A model generated the notes under the pieces. It searched no databases and was not told where the DNA came from. It saw only the letters and a program-made list of their open reading frames with translations. The position numbers were made by a program, and so were the translations under genes. A DNA stretch of 64,000 nucleotides from Sphagnum compactum. Taxonomy: Eukaryota > Bryophyta > Sphagnopsida > Sphagnales. Each line of letters begins with the position of its first letter. Position 1 is the first letter of the stretch. Shown here in pieces: positions 21,710 to 31,432 of this stretch. The stretch spans positions 13,946,271 through 14,010,270 of the forward strand of contig OZ234499.1 of NCBI GenBank assembly GCA_965153455.1, in the 5' to 3' direction.

Positions 21710-21751
<42 letters not shown>
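21710..21751. repeat. (AT)21 microsatellite at the RT YIDD codons
   Basis: Forty-two bases of alternating A and T follow the codons for DEFVI and precede GACATCTTGGTGTAT (D-I-L-V-Y). Fourteen codons fit exactly, so the frame stays open as alternating Ile-Tyr. The array lies where the element would code for I-Y-I-D-D. Confidence 0.9.
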
Positions 21752-21753
<2 letters not shown>

Positions 21754-22028
21754 CATCTTGGTGTATTCCAAGTTGGTAAAAGAGCATACGAAACATTTGG
21801 AGTTTGTGTTGTAAAAGCTCAAAGAAAACAAGTTATACACTAATTGGGCCAAAAATGAGTTTGCAAGTTCGAAAATGGACTTTTTGGGATATGTGTTGTC
21901 TCGGGAAGGGTTGAGGCTCGACCCAAGGAAAATTGAATCCATTAAGGAATGGCAAAGCCAAGTTTCAGCAAAAGGGGTTAGGTTGTTCCTAAGATTGGCC
22001 AATTTTTACAAGAAGTTCATAAAGGACG

Positions 22029-22924
22029 TGTCACAACCCTAGCCTTGGGCTTACGACGAAGGCAAGGGCGCGCAAAGATGCAAGCCAAGAATGAAGCCTG
22101 GGAGTCACATTTCATGTTCTCGGGAGTGCAAAAGAGTGTGAGGGAATGAATTCACACACTCCCAAGTGGAGTTGGAATCCCAATGGACTCCCGAATTTTT
22201 AGAGGGAAATTTCAGGGGTCTAAACTTATTGGATTGAAGAGTTCCTTATACCGTTGGAAAGCTTTTAGAACATAGATGTTTGAAATGGGCTCGCATGACC
22301 CATTTAGGGTACTTAAAACACAAGTTATGGCCGAAAGAAGGGCCAAGAGTCAAACTATCAATTTGACTTTTAACCACTAAAAGTTGGTAAACGCCCTGAT
22401 TTACTTGTGTTCAAATGGCGTGTGACATATCATTGAAAAGCTCTTGACAAGAGCTATTACTTTGCTTTAGACCTCACCTCAATTGGAGGTCTGCACAAAA
22501 ATTTATGGGCCTCCAAAGTTGCGAGAGTCCCAATTTTAGGAATTTTGGGACTCCCAACTTGGGAGTCCTGAGACAAAATGACATTTGGGTGCAAGCCCTA
22601 TGGCGAGTCACTATAAGGGGGAAGGTGGTGGCTTCCCCCAAGTCTGGGCCGTGATGAGTCTTGTGAGTCCGTGTTTGCCCATGGCTCATCTATGCACCAA
22701 AAGTGCTCCAACTACGCACTAACCAACTTGTTGTTTGGTTTGTGCAGGTTTGTGTGAATAATTGACTTGCTTGTCACTCATCCTAGTCCTCATCCTGGAG
22801 TTTCAACATGCCCTTCTACCCCTGAAGTGCTGCAAGCTAAAGAACGTACCCCAACTCCTTATCCTTCTAATGTTTTCACTTTTGGACTCGTGGTTGAGTC
22901 CATCAGGAGTTTGGGGGTGTGTCA
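22029..22924 (+). mobile_element. Solo LTR, long subtype, inserted in RT of element A
   Basis: TGTCACAACCCTAG starts it and GGGGGTGTGTCA ends it (896 bp). Flanks GGACG and GGACT match at four of five bases and split the KD-F codons of the host element, which resume directly after it. Inside are the TATA-like CACTATAAGG (about 22608-22618) and the GGGGGAAG...CTTCCCCC hairpin that all family members share. Confidence 0.88.
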
Positions 22925-23562
22925 GGACTTCTTTTTTATGGCGAAACCACTCACCGACCTCTTGAAGAAAGAAGGCTCATTTGAGTGGAAAGACGAATAA
23001 TAAAATGCGTTCGACCTCTTAAAGGGGAAGTTGTTGTCAACACTAGTGCCATGATTCCCAAACTTTGCAAAACCTTTTAAGGTGCACATAGATGCAAGTG
23101 GCTTTGCAATAGGTGAGGTCCTGAGGTAATGACACCCAATCACCTTTGAAAATGAAAAGCTGGCAAAGGCCTAACTAAGATAGCCAACCCATGATAAAAA
23201 GGTGTTTACGGTAGTGAATTGTCTCAAGGCATGGCAACATTATTTGGGAGGTCATAAAACCAGGGTTTTCACAAATAATGTATCCTTGAGATATTTGAGA
23301 CCCAGCCAAAGGCCGCGACAAAACAATTACAGTGGCATGATACCTTCGCCCTTATGGACATTGAGTTGATCCATAAACCTGGCAAAAACAACGTAGTGCC
23401 TGATGCGTTAAATTACAAAGAGGAATACCAAGGGGAGATGCATTGGGAGAGTATTCAAATCCTCCGAACCATGTTCATTGAGGAAAGTGATAAAGAGGAA
23501 GATATGAGAAGCATATGTGGAAGATATAACAAAGTTATTGTAGTGATTTGCACTAGAAGAAG

Positions 23563-24915
23563 GTGAGAAGGATCACCCTCTTAAACAGATTGCTGAGATG
23601 GAAGAAATTTCGAATTTATGTGCCAAAAGGAAAGTTACGCATGAAGGTCATGCAAGAAGTGCATGACGCGCCCATGGCGGGACACCATGGTGAAAAAACA
23701 ACAAGGGAGTTGTTGGGGAAGACTTTTTATTGGCCAAAAATGAAAGAGGATGTAGAGCACTATGTTCGCACATGTGTAAAGTGCCAAAGTACCAAGCCGA
23801 TACACAAGAAAAAGTTTGAGCTGTATAGGCAATTCCCAATCCCATTAAGTCCATTTGAAAATGTCTCAATGGACTTTATGACATGTCTCCCGGAATGGGA
23901 AGGGACAAATGCCATCTTTGTGGTGGTTAATAAATTATCAAAATCAACAAAATTTATGTAAACCCAAACAAACACCATAGCGGCGAGGATAGCAAAACTA
24001 TTTTTCAACATGTGGGTCTGGCATAATGGAATGTTGGAGGTCATAGTGAATGACTGGGAGTGAAATTCACGTTGGAATTTTGGACACTCTTAATAAAGAA
24101 GGCGGGTACAAAGTTGAAATTTAACACCACTTTCCATCGCAAACCAATGGCCAAATAAAAAAGGGTGAACAAGATATTGAATCAATATCTTCGTAATTAA
24201 ATCGTTGATGATGATAAGGATTAGGGCGACCATCTAGGTTTGGCAAAATTTTGCTACAACTCCACAAAACACTCAATTGAATCCCTTTGAGTTGGCCTTG
24301 GGAGTTGAAGTAAAACAACCCGTGAATCTAACCATTCCTAGAACAAGAGGCAATCGCCACGAACAAGGAGGAGGAAGTGATGGCCAAAAAATGTGAAGAA
24401 AAGAAAGCACGAGCCATCAAACTTTTAAAAAATCATAGGCAAGTTATGAAAAACAAGCCAACAAGTCGTGAACGCACATAGAGTTCAAGGTGGGGGACTT
24501 AGTGTGGTTAAACATAAAAGATTTTAAGATGCCAAAACTTTGGCGAGTAGGTTAATTCCAAAGTATGTGAGTCCTTATAAGATCATTCGCAAACCCCACC
24601 TTGATGTGTATACTTTGTGGCTTCCAACGACATTGGTAGCCCACCCAACCTTCCATATGTCCAAGTTGAAGCCTATTCATGAGGACAAGAAACGAAAGGA
24701 TCGAAAACAAGCCTATCACCCAGGATTCGATCAACTTCATTGAACATAAGCTCACTAGGGAAATGGTGTGTATTGTAGCCACAAGGCAGACCATGAGAAT
24801 TAATAAGTAATACCTGGTCAAATGGAAAGGATGTCACCCTAAATAGTCATAGTGGGTGAAGCCCGCTCATTTAGGCCATTTGCCGAAAATGGTGGAAAAA
24901 TTTGAACGGGATAGT
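23563..24915 (+). pseudogene. Element A integrase and chromodomain relic
   Basis: The zinc-binding part reads HHGEKTTRELL, YWPKMKEDVEHYV and CVKCQ (23680-23790). The core starts with ENVSMDFMTCLPEWEG (23860-23905), with the first catalytic Asp kept. Later segments are broken. The C-terminal part gives YKIIRKPHLDVYTLWLP and HPTFHMSKLKPIHE (24570-24680). The chromodomain-like tail shows CIVATRQTMRI, then YLVKWKGCHP and LVEKFE-like PKMVEKFERDSG (24770-24920) with stops. A chromodomain behind integrase places A with plant chromoviruses and would have tethered integration to marked chromatin. Confidence 0.75.
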
Positions 24916-25020
24916 GGCCACAAGATGGGCAATAGAAAAGCATATAAGGATAACTCTAGTGCATGAACATAAGTGTTGATGAAGACATCAACCTTTAAAA
25001 AGCAAGGGGAGTGAAAGCTA

Positions 25021-25518
25021 AACTTAAAGAGAATGGACGTACATCTAAATGAAAATTAAGGTAAATTGGCATTTGGTTTGAGGTCAATATGTATGAGATG
25101 TGGCAGACCATGGAAAAAATAAATGAAGGCTAAATTGAGGTGACGATAACCAACAAAAATGGACCTAAGGAGTTGGATTCAAAAGAAAAATTCCTAAGGG
25201 TTCGATCAAGCAAGATTAAGGTAATGATGTGTGCGCATTAAACGGCATGCCCCCAAACTGAAAATAAACTTATGGGAGTGAGGTTTCTAATGCATGGAGT
25301 TCCGAACCATGTCCTTATAAGGCAAAGGGGGTCCAGCTTGGTTAAACCCAATTCAACACTATTCGTTGGCGCGCTTTATAGTCATACCCTAGCATGGTTA
25401 CGCAGGGTCACCAAAAGAACATGCCTAAGCATGAGATTTAACCTTCAAGTTTTGAGGGGCTCGAAGGGGGATTGTCACTTGGTAAGAAATGCGAGCCGAA
25501 GAAAGGCATGTGGTGTGG
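25021..25518 (+). other. Interval between elements A and B
   Basis: This follows the possible polypurine tract of A and precedes the left LTR of B. It could contain remains of A's own 3' LTR, which would be unlike the LTR family seen elsewhere here. I see no coding region; the 86- and 76-codon openings overlapping it are not convincing. Confidence 0.3.
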
Positions 25519-26432
25519 TGTCACAACCCTAGCCTTAGGCTCGCGACTAAGGCAAGGGCTTGCAAGAATACGGGAGAAGAGGGAAGCCCAAGAGGCACAT
25601 CTTATACTCCCGGGAGTGCAGGAGAGTGTGAGAGAATGAACCCTCACACTCCCAAGGGAACTCCCACTTTGGGAGTTGGAGTCCCCATGGACTCCCAAAT
25701 CTTCAAAGAGCAATTGTAGGGGTCAAAACCCATTGGATTGAAGAGTTCTTTATACCATTAAAAAGATATTGAAATCCAAATGTCTGAAATGGGCTCGCAT
25801 GACTCATTTGGACACTTAAAACACAAGTTATGGCCAAAAGAAAGGTCAGGAGTCAAATTGGCAGTTTGACTCCCGACCACTAAAAGTCAAGAATCGACCC
25901 AATTTCCTTACGTGCAGGTGGCGTGTGACATATCATTGGAAAGCTCTTGACAAGGGCTAAAACTTTGTTTCAAACCTTATTTCAATCAAAGGTCTGCACA
26001 CGAAATTATGGGGCTCCAAAGTTGTGGGAGTTCCAACCTTGGGAATTTCGAACTCCCATTTGGGAGTCCCGGGACAAAATGCCATTTGGATGTGGGCCCC
26101 GTGGAGAGGCACAAAGTATACTATAAGGGGGAAGATGGTGGCTTCCCCCAAGTCTTGGCCGTGGTGAGTCTTGTGAGTCTGAGTTTGCCTATGGCTCGTC
26201 CTAGCATCGAAAATGCTCAAACTATGCACTAACCACCTTGTGTCTGGTTTTGTGCAGGTCCGTGCGAGTCGTTGATGCTTGTCACTCTTCCTAGTCCCAT
26301 CCTGGAGCTCCAGCACGCCCCTCTACCCCAAAGTTCTACGAACCAGGGAGCGTGCCCCGACTTTTTGTTCTTCCGCTATTTTCACTTCAGACTCATATTT
26401 GGGAGTCTATCAAGGAGCCAGGGAGCGCGTCA
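25519..26432 (+). mobile_element. Left LTR of element B, long subtype
   Basis: TGTCACAACCCTAGCC starts it and GCGCGTCA ends it (914 bp), directly followed by the primer site. It shares its long 5' part with copies at 19141, 22029 and 60062. It contains TATACTATAAGG (about 26117-26128) and the GGGGGAAG...CTTCCCCC hairpin, likely promoter-region features, and the conserved 14-nt stem at 25843-25877. Confidence 0.88.
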
Positions 26433-26434
26433 CA

Positions 26435-26446
26435 TGGTATTAGAGC
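26435..26446 (+). promoter_or_regulatory. Primer-binding site of element B
   Basis: TGGTATTAGAGC lies two bases after the LTR end and differs by one transition from the initiator Met-tRNA primer site TGGTATCAGAGC. It shows that the LTR at 25519 is a true 5' LTR of this body. Confidence 0.85.
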
Positions 26447-26482
26447 TCTGGTGGAGCTCGACTCATTTTTTGGGGAGTTCCG

Positions 26483-28257
26483 ATGGCACCAAAGAAGAAC
26501 CGTAAGCCAATACAAGAGACCATGGTGGAAGAATCCACCCAGAACCCAGAGCTCCCTTCCGAGGCCATGAGGGAGGGGGAGCAAGAGGATTTTGATGAAC
26601 AAGAAGGCCACTGACGCGCTCCCAAGTTCCTAGTTAGACCCAAGATGGGTCTAAGTTACTTAAATAGCGGAATTGTGAGGGACTTGGGGCACGCTCCCAA
26701 CTTTCAGCACTAAAAGGGGTAGAAGGGCGTGCTAGAACTCCGGGATGGGACTAGGAAGAGTGACAAGCATTTAGTTACTCACTCAAATCTACATCAAACC
26801 AACCAACAAGTTGGTTAGTTCACTTTCTGGAGCACCTTTAGTGCTAGGACAAGCCACGAGCGATTCTAGACTCACCATGGCCCGGACTCAAGGAAAGCCA
26901 CCACCTTCCCCCATATAATATTCTTTGCGTCTCTCCACGCAGCCTACATCCGAATGGATTTTTGTCTCGAGAGCCCAAGGAGGAGTCCTGAAATTGTCCC
27001 GGTTTGGACTCTTGCAACTTTGTGAGGCTATAACTCTTTGCTCAGACCTCCAATTGGGACGAGGTCTAAAGCAAAGTTGTAGTACTCATCAAGAGCTTTC
27101 AAGCGATGTGCCGCATTTTACCTGCATGCACCGGGGTCGAGTCAATTCCCGACTTTTAGTGGTCGGGAGTCAAACTGCCAATTTGACTCCTGGCCTTTCT
27201 TTTGGCCATAACTTATGCTACAGATGTCCAAATGGTTCATGCAAGCCCATTTTCGACATCTACACTTCAATAGCGTTCCAATGATATAAAAAACTCTTCA
27301 ATGCAAGGTGTTTTGACCCCTGAAATCGAACTCTGAAGTTTTGAGAGTCCTGGAGGACTCCCAAGTCCCCATTTCGGGAGTGTGAGTCTCATCCTCACAC
27401 TCTCTCAAAGTAGGGTTGCGACAGCCATGATGACCATGAAAATGAAGAGGAACAACCAAACACAATCTTTTTCATTCCAGATCAATTGGAGGTTTTACTC
27501 AAAATGAATAGACCCGATTTCACTGAGTTGGTTGCAACCTTCAAAGGAGGATCTTCGAAAGGTGCAGGGTTCTAGCCCAGTAGCCTGGAAACTTCGACGG
27601 GGTCCGAGACTGAAAGGTTGTGGATGCTTGGCGTGCGGAAATGGAGGACTACCTTCATGTCGCCAAAGTTGGGCAACACTCAACCATGGAACTTACCCAG
27701 TCCTATTTGAAGGGCTATGCTTCTACATGGTGGACGACAGTGAGGCAAGAAGAAGGGAAGAACCATGGCTACACATGGGAATTCGTCAAAGAACGCATTG
27801 AGTTGGAATTCATCCCAAAGAACTCTGATTTCATCTTAAGGTGCAAACTCCGTGACCTTGTGAATGCAACAAATGACAACTTGTGCCAATATGTGAGGGC
27901 GTATTTCGAACTCATGCTTGAAATCCGACATATGCATGAGTTAGACCGTGTGTTCCATTTTGTGATGGGGCTCCCAACTTGGGTCAAGCGCAAGCTTGAG
28001 GAAAATTGGCCTGCCTCATTATTCGAGGCCGTCACGAAAGTGGAAGGCTTCTCGGATGTGGGATGGAGCGAAAGATCCAGGTTCAAGAAGGAGAACAAAT
28101 TCCCTCACAAAAAGGCACGCCATGAAGGAGAATGGAACCGAGGGCAAGACACCTCAAAAGGTGAAAAGCCTAGACAATTCCAAAGCTCGGGTTTTAAACC
28201 CAAAGGAAATTTCATCAAGAAAGGGGCTCCAGAAAAGGGAAGATTTCTAAACGAGAT
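26483..28257 (+). pseudogene. Element B gag relic
   Basis: The start ATG at 26483 gives MAPKKNRKPIQETMVEE and an acidic stretch up to EQEGH, where the solo LTR (26612-27423) enters. The frame resumes after it with DDHENEEEQPN, FIPDQLEVLLKMNRPDF and FKGGSSK. A stop and a frame change near 27570-27620 follow, then a retrotransposon gag domain (27620-28255) with DAWRAEMEDYL, YLKGYASTWWTTV, FELMLEIRHM and FVMGLPTWVKRKLEE, and a basic tail. No zinc knuckle (C-x2-C-x4-H-x4-C) is present between the basic tail and protease, so it seems deleted. Confidence 0.8.
26612..27423 (-). mobile_element. Solo LTR, short subtype, inserted in element B gag
   Basis: TGACGCGCTCCC to GTTGCGACA (812 bp) is the complement of the TGTCGC...GCGTCA short subtype. 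Flanks GCCAC and GCCAT match at four of five bases and split the Gly-His codons of gag, whose frame continues after it. The conserved stem lies at 27161-27195. Confidence 0.88.
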
Positions 28258-30132
28258 GTGTTATGTCTTTTGGACACAAGGGCCTCCCACAACTTCAGAA
28301 CTCAAGAGAGTGCAGAAAGAATGGAACTCCAGTTGGAGGAGCTCAAGGCACCCATTGATGTGCACTTTGCGGATGGAGTTCCTCATCCCACCACATTACA
28401 AGCCAAAGATGTGCTTCTTCAACTAGGGAATTGGAGAGGAAAGGTGGACTTGTTAGTTTCCACCTTAGGAGGGATGGATTGCATTTTGGGAATGGAATTC
28501 ATCACCCATAACAATGTGCTCATAGAAGGGAGAATTCCCTCCAAGAATGGAGTTTTTCGGGTGAAGGCACATGAAGTGCCTAATGTGGGTGGATCGACCA
28601 TCCACTTGATGTTAGGAAAGACGTTGAAAAAAAAATTCTTGACAGGTGATGGCATGTTGTGTGTGATGCGGGTGTTGGACGATTTTGAGCCAAAGGAAGC
28701 TACCAACTTGGTGAACCTTCCCAAGTGCATTAAGCGAATCTTGAATGAATTCTTGGATGTGATGCTCGAAGAGTTGCCTAATAACTTACCCCCGAGAAGA
28801 CAAGTTGACCATGCAATCGAGGTGATGCCGGGAGTGGCACCTCCCGCCAAGGCCCTATATCAAATGAGTCATGAGAAGTTCAAGGAACTTAAGGTTCAAC
28901 TTGAGGAACTCCTTGCAAAGGGATACATCAAACCCAATAAGTCCCCATATGGAGCACCTGTCCTTTTTGTTCATAAAAAGGATGGGACGTTGAGGATGTG
29001 TGTGGATTCTAGAGCTCTCAACAAAATGACGGTGAAGAACCAATACCCATTACCTCGAATTGATGATTTGTTTGACCGACTCTCGGGAGTTAAAGTGTTT
29101 AGTAAAATTGACCTACGTTCGGGGTATTACCAAATTCGGATTGCAGAAGGGGATGAAGAAAAGATCGCTTGTTGCACAAGGTATGGCTCCTACGAGTTCT
29201 TAGTGATGCCTTTTGGACTCACCAATGCACCCGCCACATTTTGCACACTCATGAATGACATCTTCCGGGAATGGCTTGATGACTTTGTGGTCGTATACAT
29301 AGACGACATTTTGGTCTATAATGACTCCATGGAGGAACATGTGGAACACCTCTAGAAGGTGTTCCAAAGGTTGAAAGGCAACAAGTTGTATGCTAAGTTT
29401 GAGAAATGCGAATTCGGGGTGATGAAAGTGGATTTCCTTGGACATAGGATCACCCAAAAAGGCTTGAAGATGGATGACCACAAGGTGAAGGCAATTTTGG
29501 ATTGGGAGCCGCCGAAGTCGGTTCCGACCTTAAGATCATTTTTAGGATTGGCCTCCTATTATCACAAGTTCATCAATTTTGCGAAGATAGCCACACCTTT
29601 GACGAACCTTTTGAAGAAGTCATCTGGAGCCTATGAATGGGACGAAGTATGCAATGAAGCCTTTGAAACCTTGAAAGGCATTTTGGTGAAAACACCAGTG
29701 TTGAAGTTGCCTGACTTTGACAAAGATTTTGAAATCCACTCCGATGCCTCTAACTTTGCGATTGGAGGAGTCCTAATGCAATATAGAAGGCCCGTGGGAT
29801 TTGAAAGTAAGAAGTTGAATGAGACGGAACGAAGGTGGCCAACACATGAAAACGAAATGTGGGTCGTGATACATTGCCTCAAGACTTGGGGCCATTACAT
29901 AGGCTCCAAAGATGTGGTGGTGTGGACTGATAATGTCACCTTGAAGTACTTTGCCATTCAACCAAAGTTGTCATCAAAATAAGTGAGATGACAAGACACA
30001 TTGGCCTTGTTCAACGTGAAAATTCAACATAAGCCTGGGAAGGAAAACGTGGTGCCCGATGCGCTTAGTCGAAAACACCAACTTAAAGTGGTGTATGTGG
30101 GGGAAACAAAACTTCAAAAGGAAGTTTGACTA
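28258..30132 (+). pseudogene. Element B protease-RT-RNase H relic
   Basis: Protease shows [10 protein letters not shown] (28267-28296), where the catalytic D-T-G has become D-T-R. RT follows with [62 protein letters not shown] and an intact YIDD (29296-29307). The thumb and RNase H read FLGHRITQKGLKMDD, LASYYHKFINFAK, DFEIHSDASNFAIGG and WTDN, ending in IQHKPGKENVVPDALSRK. In-frame stops are at 29353 (TAG), 29980 (TAA), 29992 (TGA) and 30127 (TGA). Apart from stops the frame is continuous, so the element is old but not badly rearranged. Confidence 0.88.
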
Positions 30133-31432
30133 ACGAACCACTGTGATGAACTTGCCAAGAAAATGAAGTTAAACATTCAAAAGGGAATCAAATCACACTT
30201 CCATTTGCGAAATGGACTATTGTGGTATAAGCAAAATCGGCTCTATGTTCCGGAAGGGAGGTTGAGGGATGTGCTCTTCAAGGAGTGCCATGATGGGCCA
30301 CTTGTGGGGCATGGTGGTGCAAAGCGCACCACAACATTCCTTAAGAAGTCCCACTATTGGCCTGCTTTGAAAGACAATGCTAAAGAATACATGAAGTTTT
30401 GATTGACTTGCCAACAAAATCGAACACTCAATAAGAAACAAGCAGGATTGTTACGACCATTATTGATTCCTATAGGGCCGTGGGAAAGTGTGTCCATGCA
30501 TTTCATGGTGAGTTTGCCACCATCAAGGGGATTTGATGCGATCATGGTGGTGGTGGATCGATTTAGCAAGATGGCACACTTCATTCCCACCAAGGACAGT
30601 GCCATGGCCCAAGAGACGGGAAGGTTGTTCTTCACGCACGTGTTCAAACATCATGGCCTCCCAAAAGACATTGTGTCGGATTGAGACCCAAAGTTCACAA
30701 ACAAGTTTTGGTGAGCCTTGTGGAAGCGAATGGGGTCGGAGCTCAAGATGAGCACCTCATTCCGACCCCAAACGGATGGACAAACCGAGAGAATCAACTT
30801 GGTTATCCAGCAATTCTTAAAGAATTATGTGGCGGCGGATCAACAAGATTGGGTAGACCATTTGGAGTTGGCTGAGTTTTGTTACAACTCGGAGCATTCG
30901 GAAACGGGGGCCACCCCCTTTCAAATGGTGACGGGCAAATCACCAATCGTGCCCACAATTTGGGCCGCAATTGGGCAACCCCCAAGTGACGCAAATGAAG
31001 AAGTGCCGATGGTCACACACTTGATGAAGAAAGGCGACGCTAATGGGAGATGGCTAAAGCTAATCTTGAAAAGGTGCATAAACGGTACAAAGATTTTGTG
31101 GACAAGTTCCGATGAGAGGTGAACTTTGAAGAAGGAGATGAAGTGTGGTTGAACATCAAGAATTTTCAGTTGCCAGAAGGTTTGAGCCACAAGATCTTGG
31201 GCCCATATGCGGGTTTATTCAAAGTGTTGGAAAAGAAATTTCCCGACACTTACAAATTAGAACTACCAGAAAACCATAGAGTTCATCCCACATTTCATGT
31301 TTTGCTTTTGAAGCCAGTCTCCCGTGATGCCTCAGGGCCTATTCAAGAGCACAACTCAAGGCCCCATCCGACTTCATTCATAATGAACCAGAATTCGAAG
31401 TGGAGGTGGTGCTCAAGTCAAGGCAACTAAGG
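30133..31432 (+). pseudogene. Element B integrase and start of chromodomain
   Basis: The zinc-binding part has the GHGGAKRTTTFLKKSHYWPA segment and CQQN. The core reads SVSMHFMVSLPPSRGFDAIM, in which the first catalytic Asp codon is CAT (His) at 30499-30501. It continues with IVSD-stop-DPKF, FRPQTDGQTERIN and FCYNSEHSETGATPFQM. Stops at 30400, 30682 and 30713 are TGA. After a frame change near 31119 come GDEVWLNIKNFQLPEG, KILGPYAGLFKVLEK and HPTFHVLLLKPVSRD (GPY/F-like region), then FEVEVVLKSRQLR, the start of a chromodomain cut by the next LTR. Confidence 0.85.

Larger units (their letters stand above)
20915..23430 (+). pseudogene. Element A reverse transcriptase-RNase H relic
   Basis: The connector and RT read DNLPKHLPHSHNVDHKI, then SAPPSKSPYQFNRKEL, YHALNK and NYPLPQID (about 20940-21240), and FYFSQIDLKLSYYQI. 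The palm is cut by the hairpin insert at 21372-21445 and neighbouring foreign DNA, resumes at KLDEFVI (about 21690) and then enters the AT array where YIDD should be. Downstream are DILVYSK and MDFLGYVLS-like remnants and LANFYKKFIKD, then the solo LTR, then FFMAKPLTDLLKKEGSFEW. The RNase H end reads DIELIHKPGKNNVVPDAL (23357-23410). It is inactive by many lesions. Confidence 0.75.
19043..25020 (+). mobile_element. Ty3/gypsy element A, chromovirus type, heavily decayed
   Basis: Order along the plus strand is gag, remnant reverse transcriptase, RNase H, integrase and chromodomain, with frame changes and stops throughout. Protease is essentially gone between the gag knuckle (about 20660) and the pre-RT segment (about 20915). 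The body is split by solo LTRs at 19141-20053 and 22029-22924, a palindromic hairpin at 21372-21445, and an AT array at 21710-21751. The left end is cut by or abuts the copia-type LTR ending near 19042. A purine run AAAAAGCAAGGGGAGTG near 25003-25019 could be its polypurine tract. Neither own LTR is identified. Confidence 0.8.
25519..31432 (+). mobile_element. Ty3/gypsy element B, truncated at its chromodomain
   Basis: Left LTR (25519-26432), primer site (26435), gag (from 26483, split by a solo LTR), protease, RT, RNase H, integrase and the first residues of a chromodomain are in order. Most of pol (28258-31122) is a single frame interrupted by about eight stops. The right end is not a normal 3' end: the chromodomain stops after EVEVVLKSRQLR at the start of an LTR of the short subtype (31433). 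No polypurine tract is seen, and the outer flanks do not match. Confidence 0.85.
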
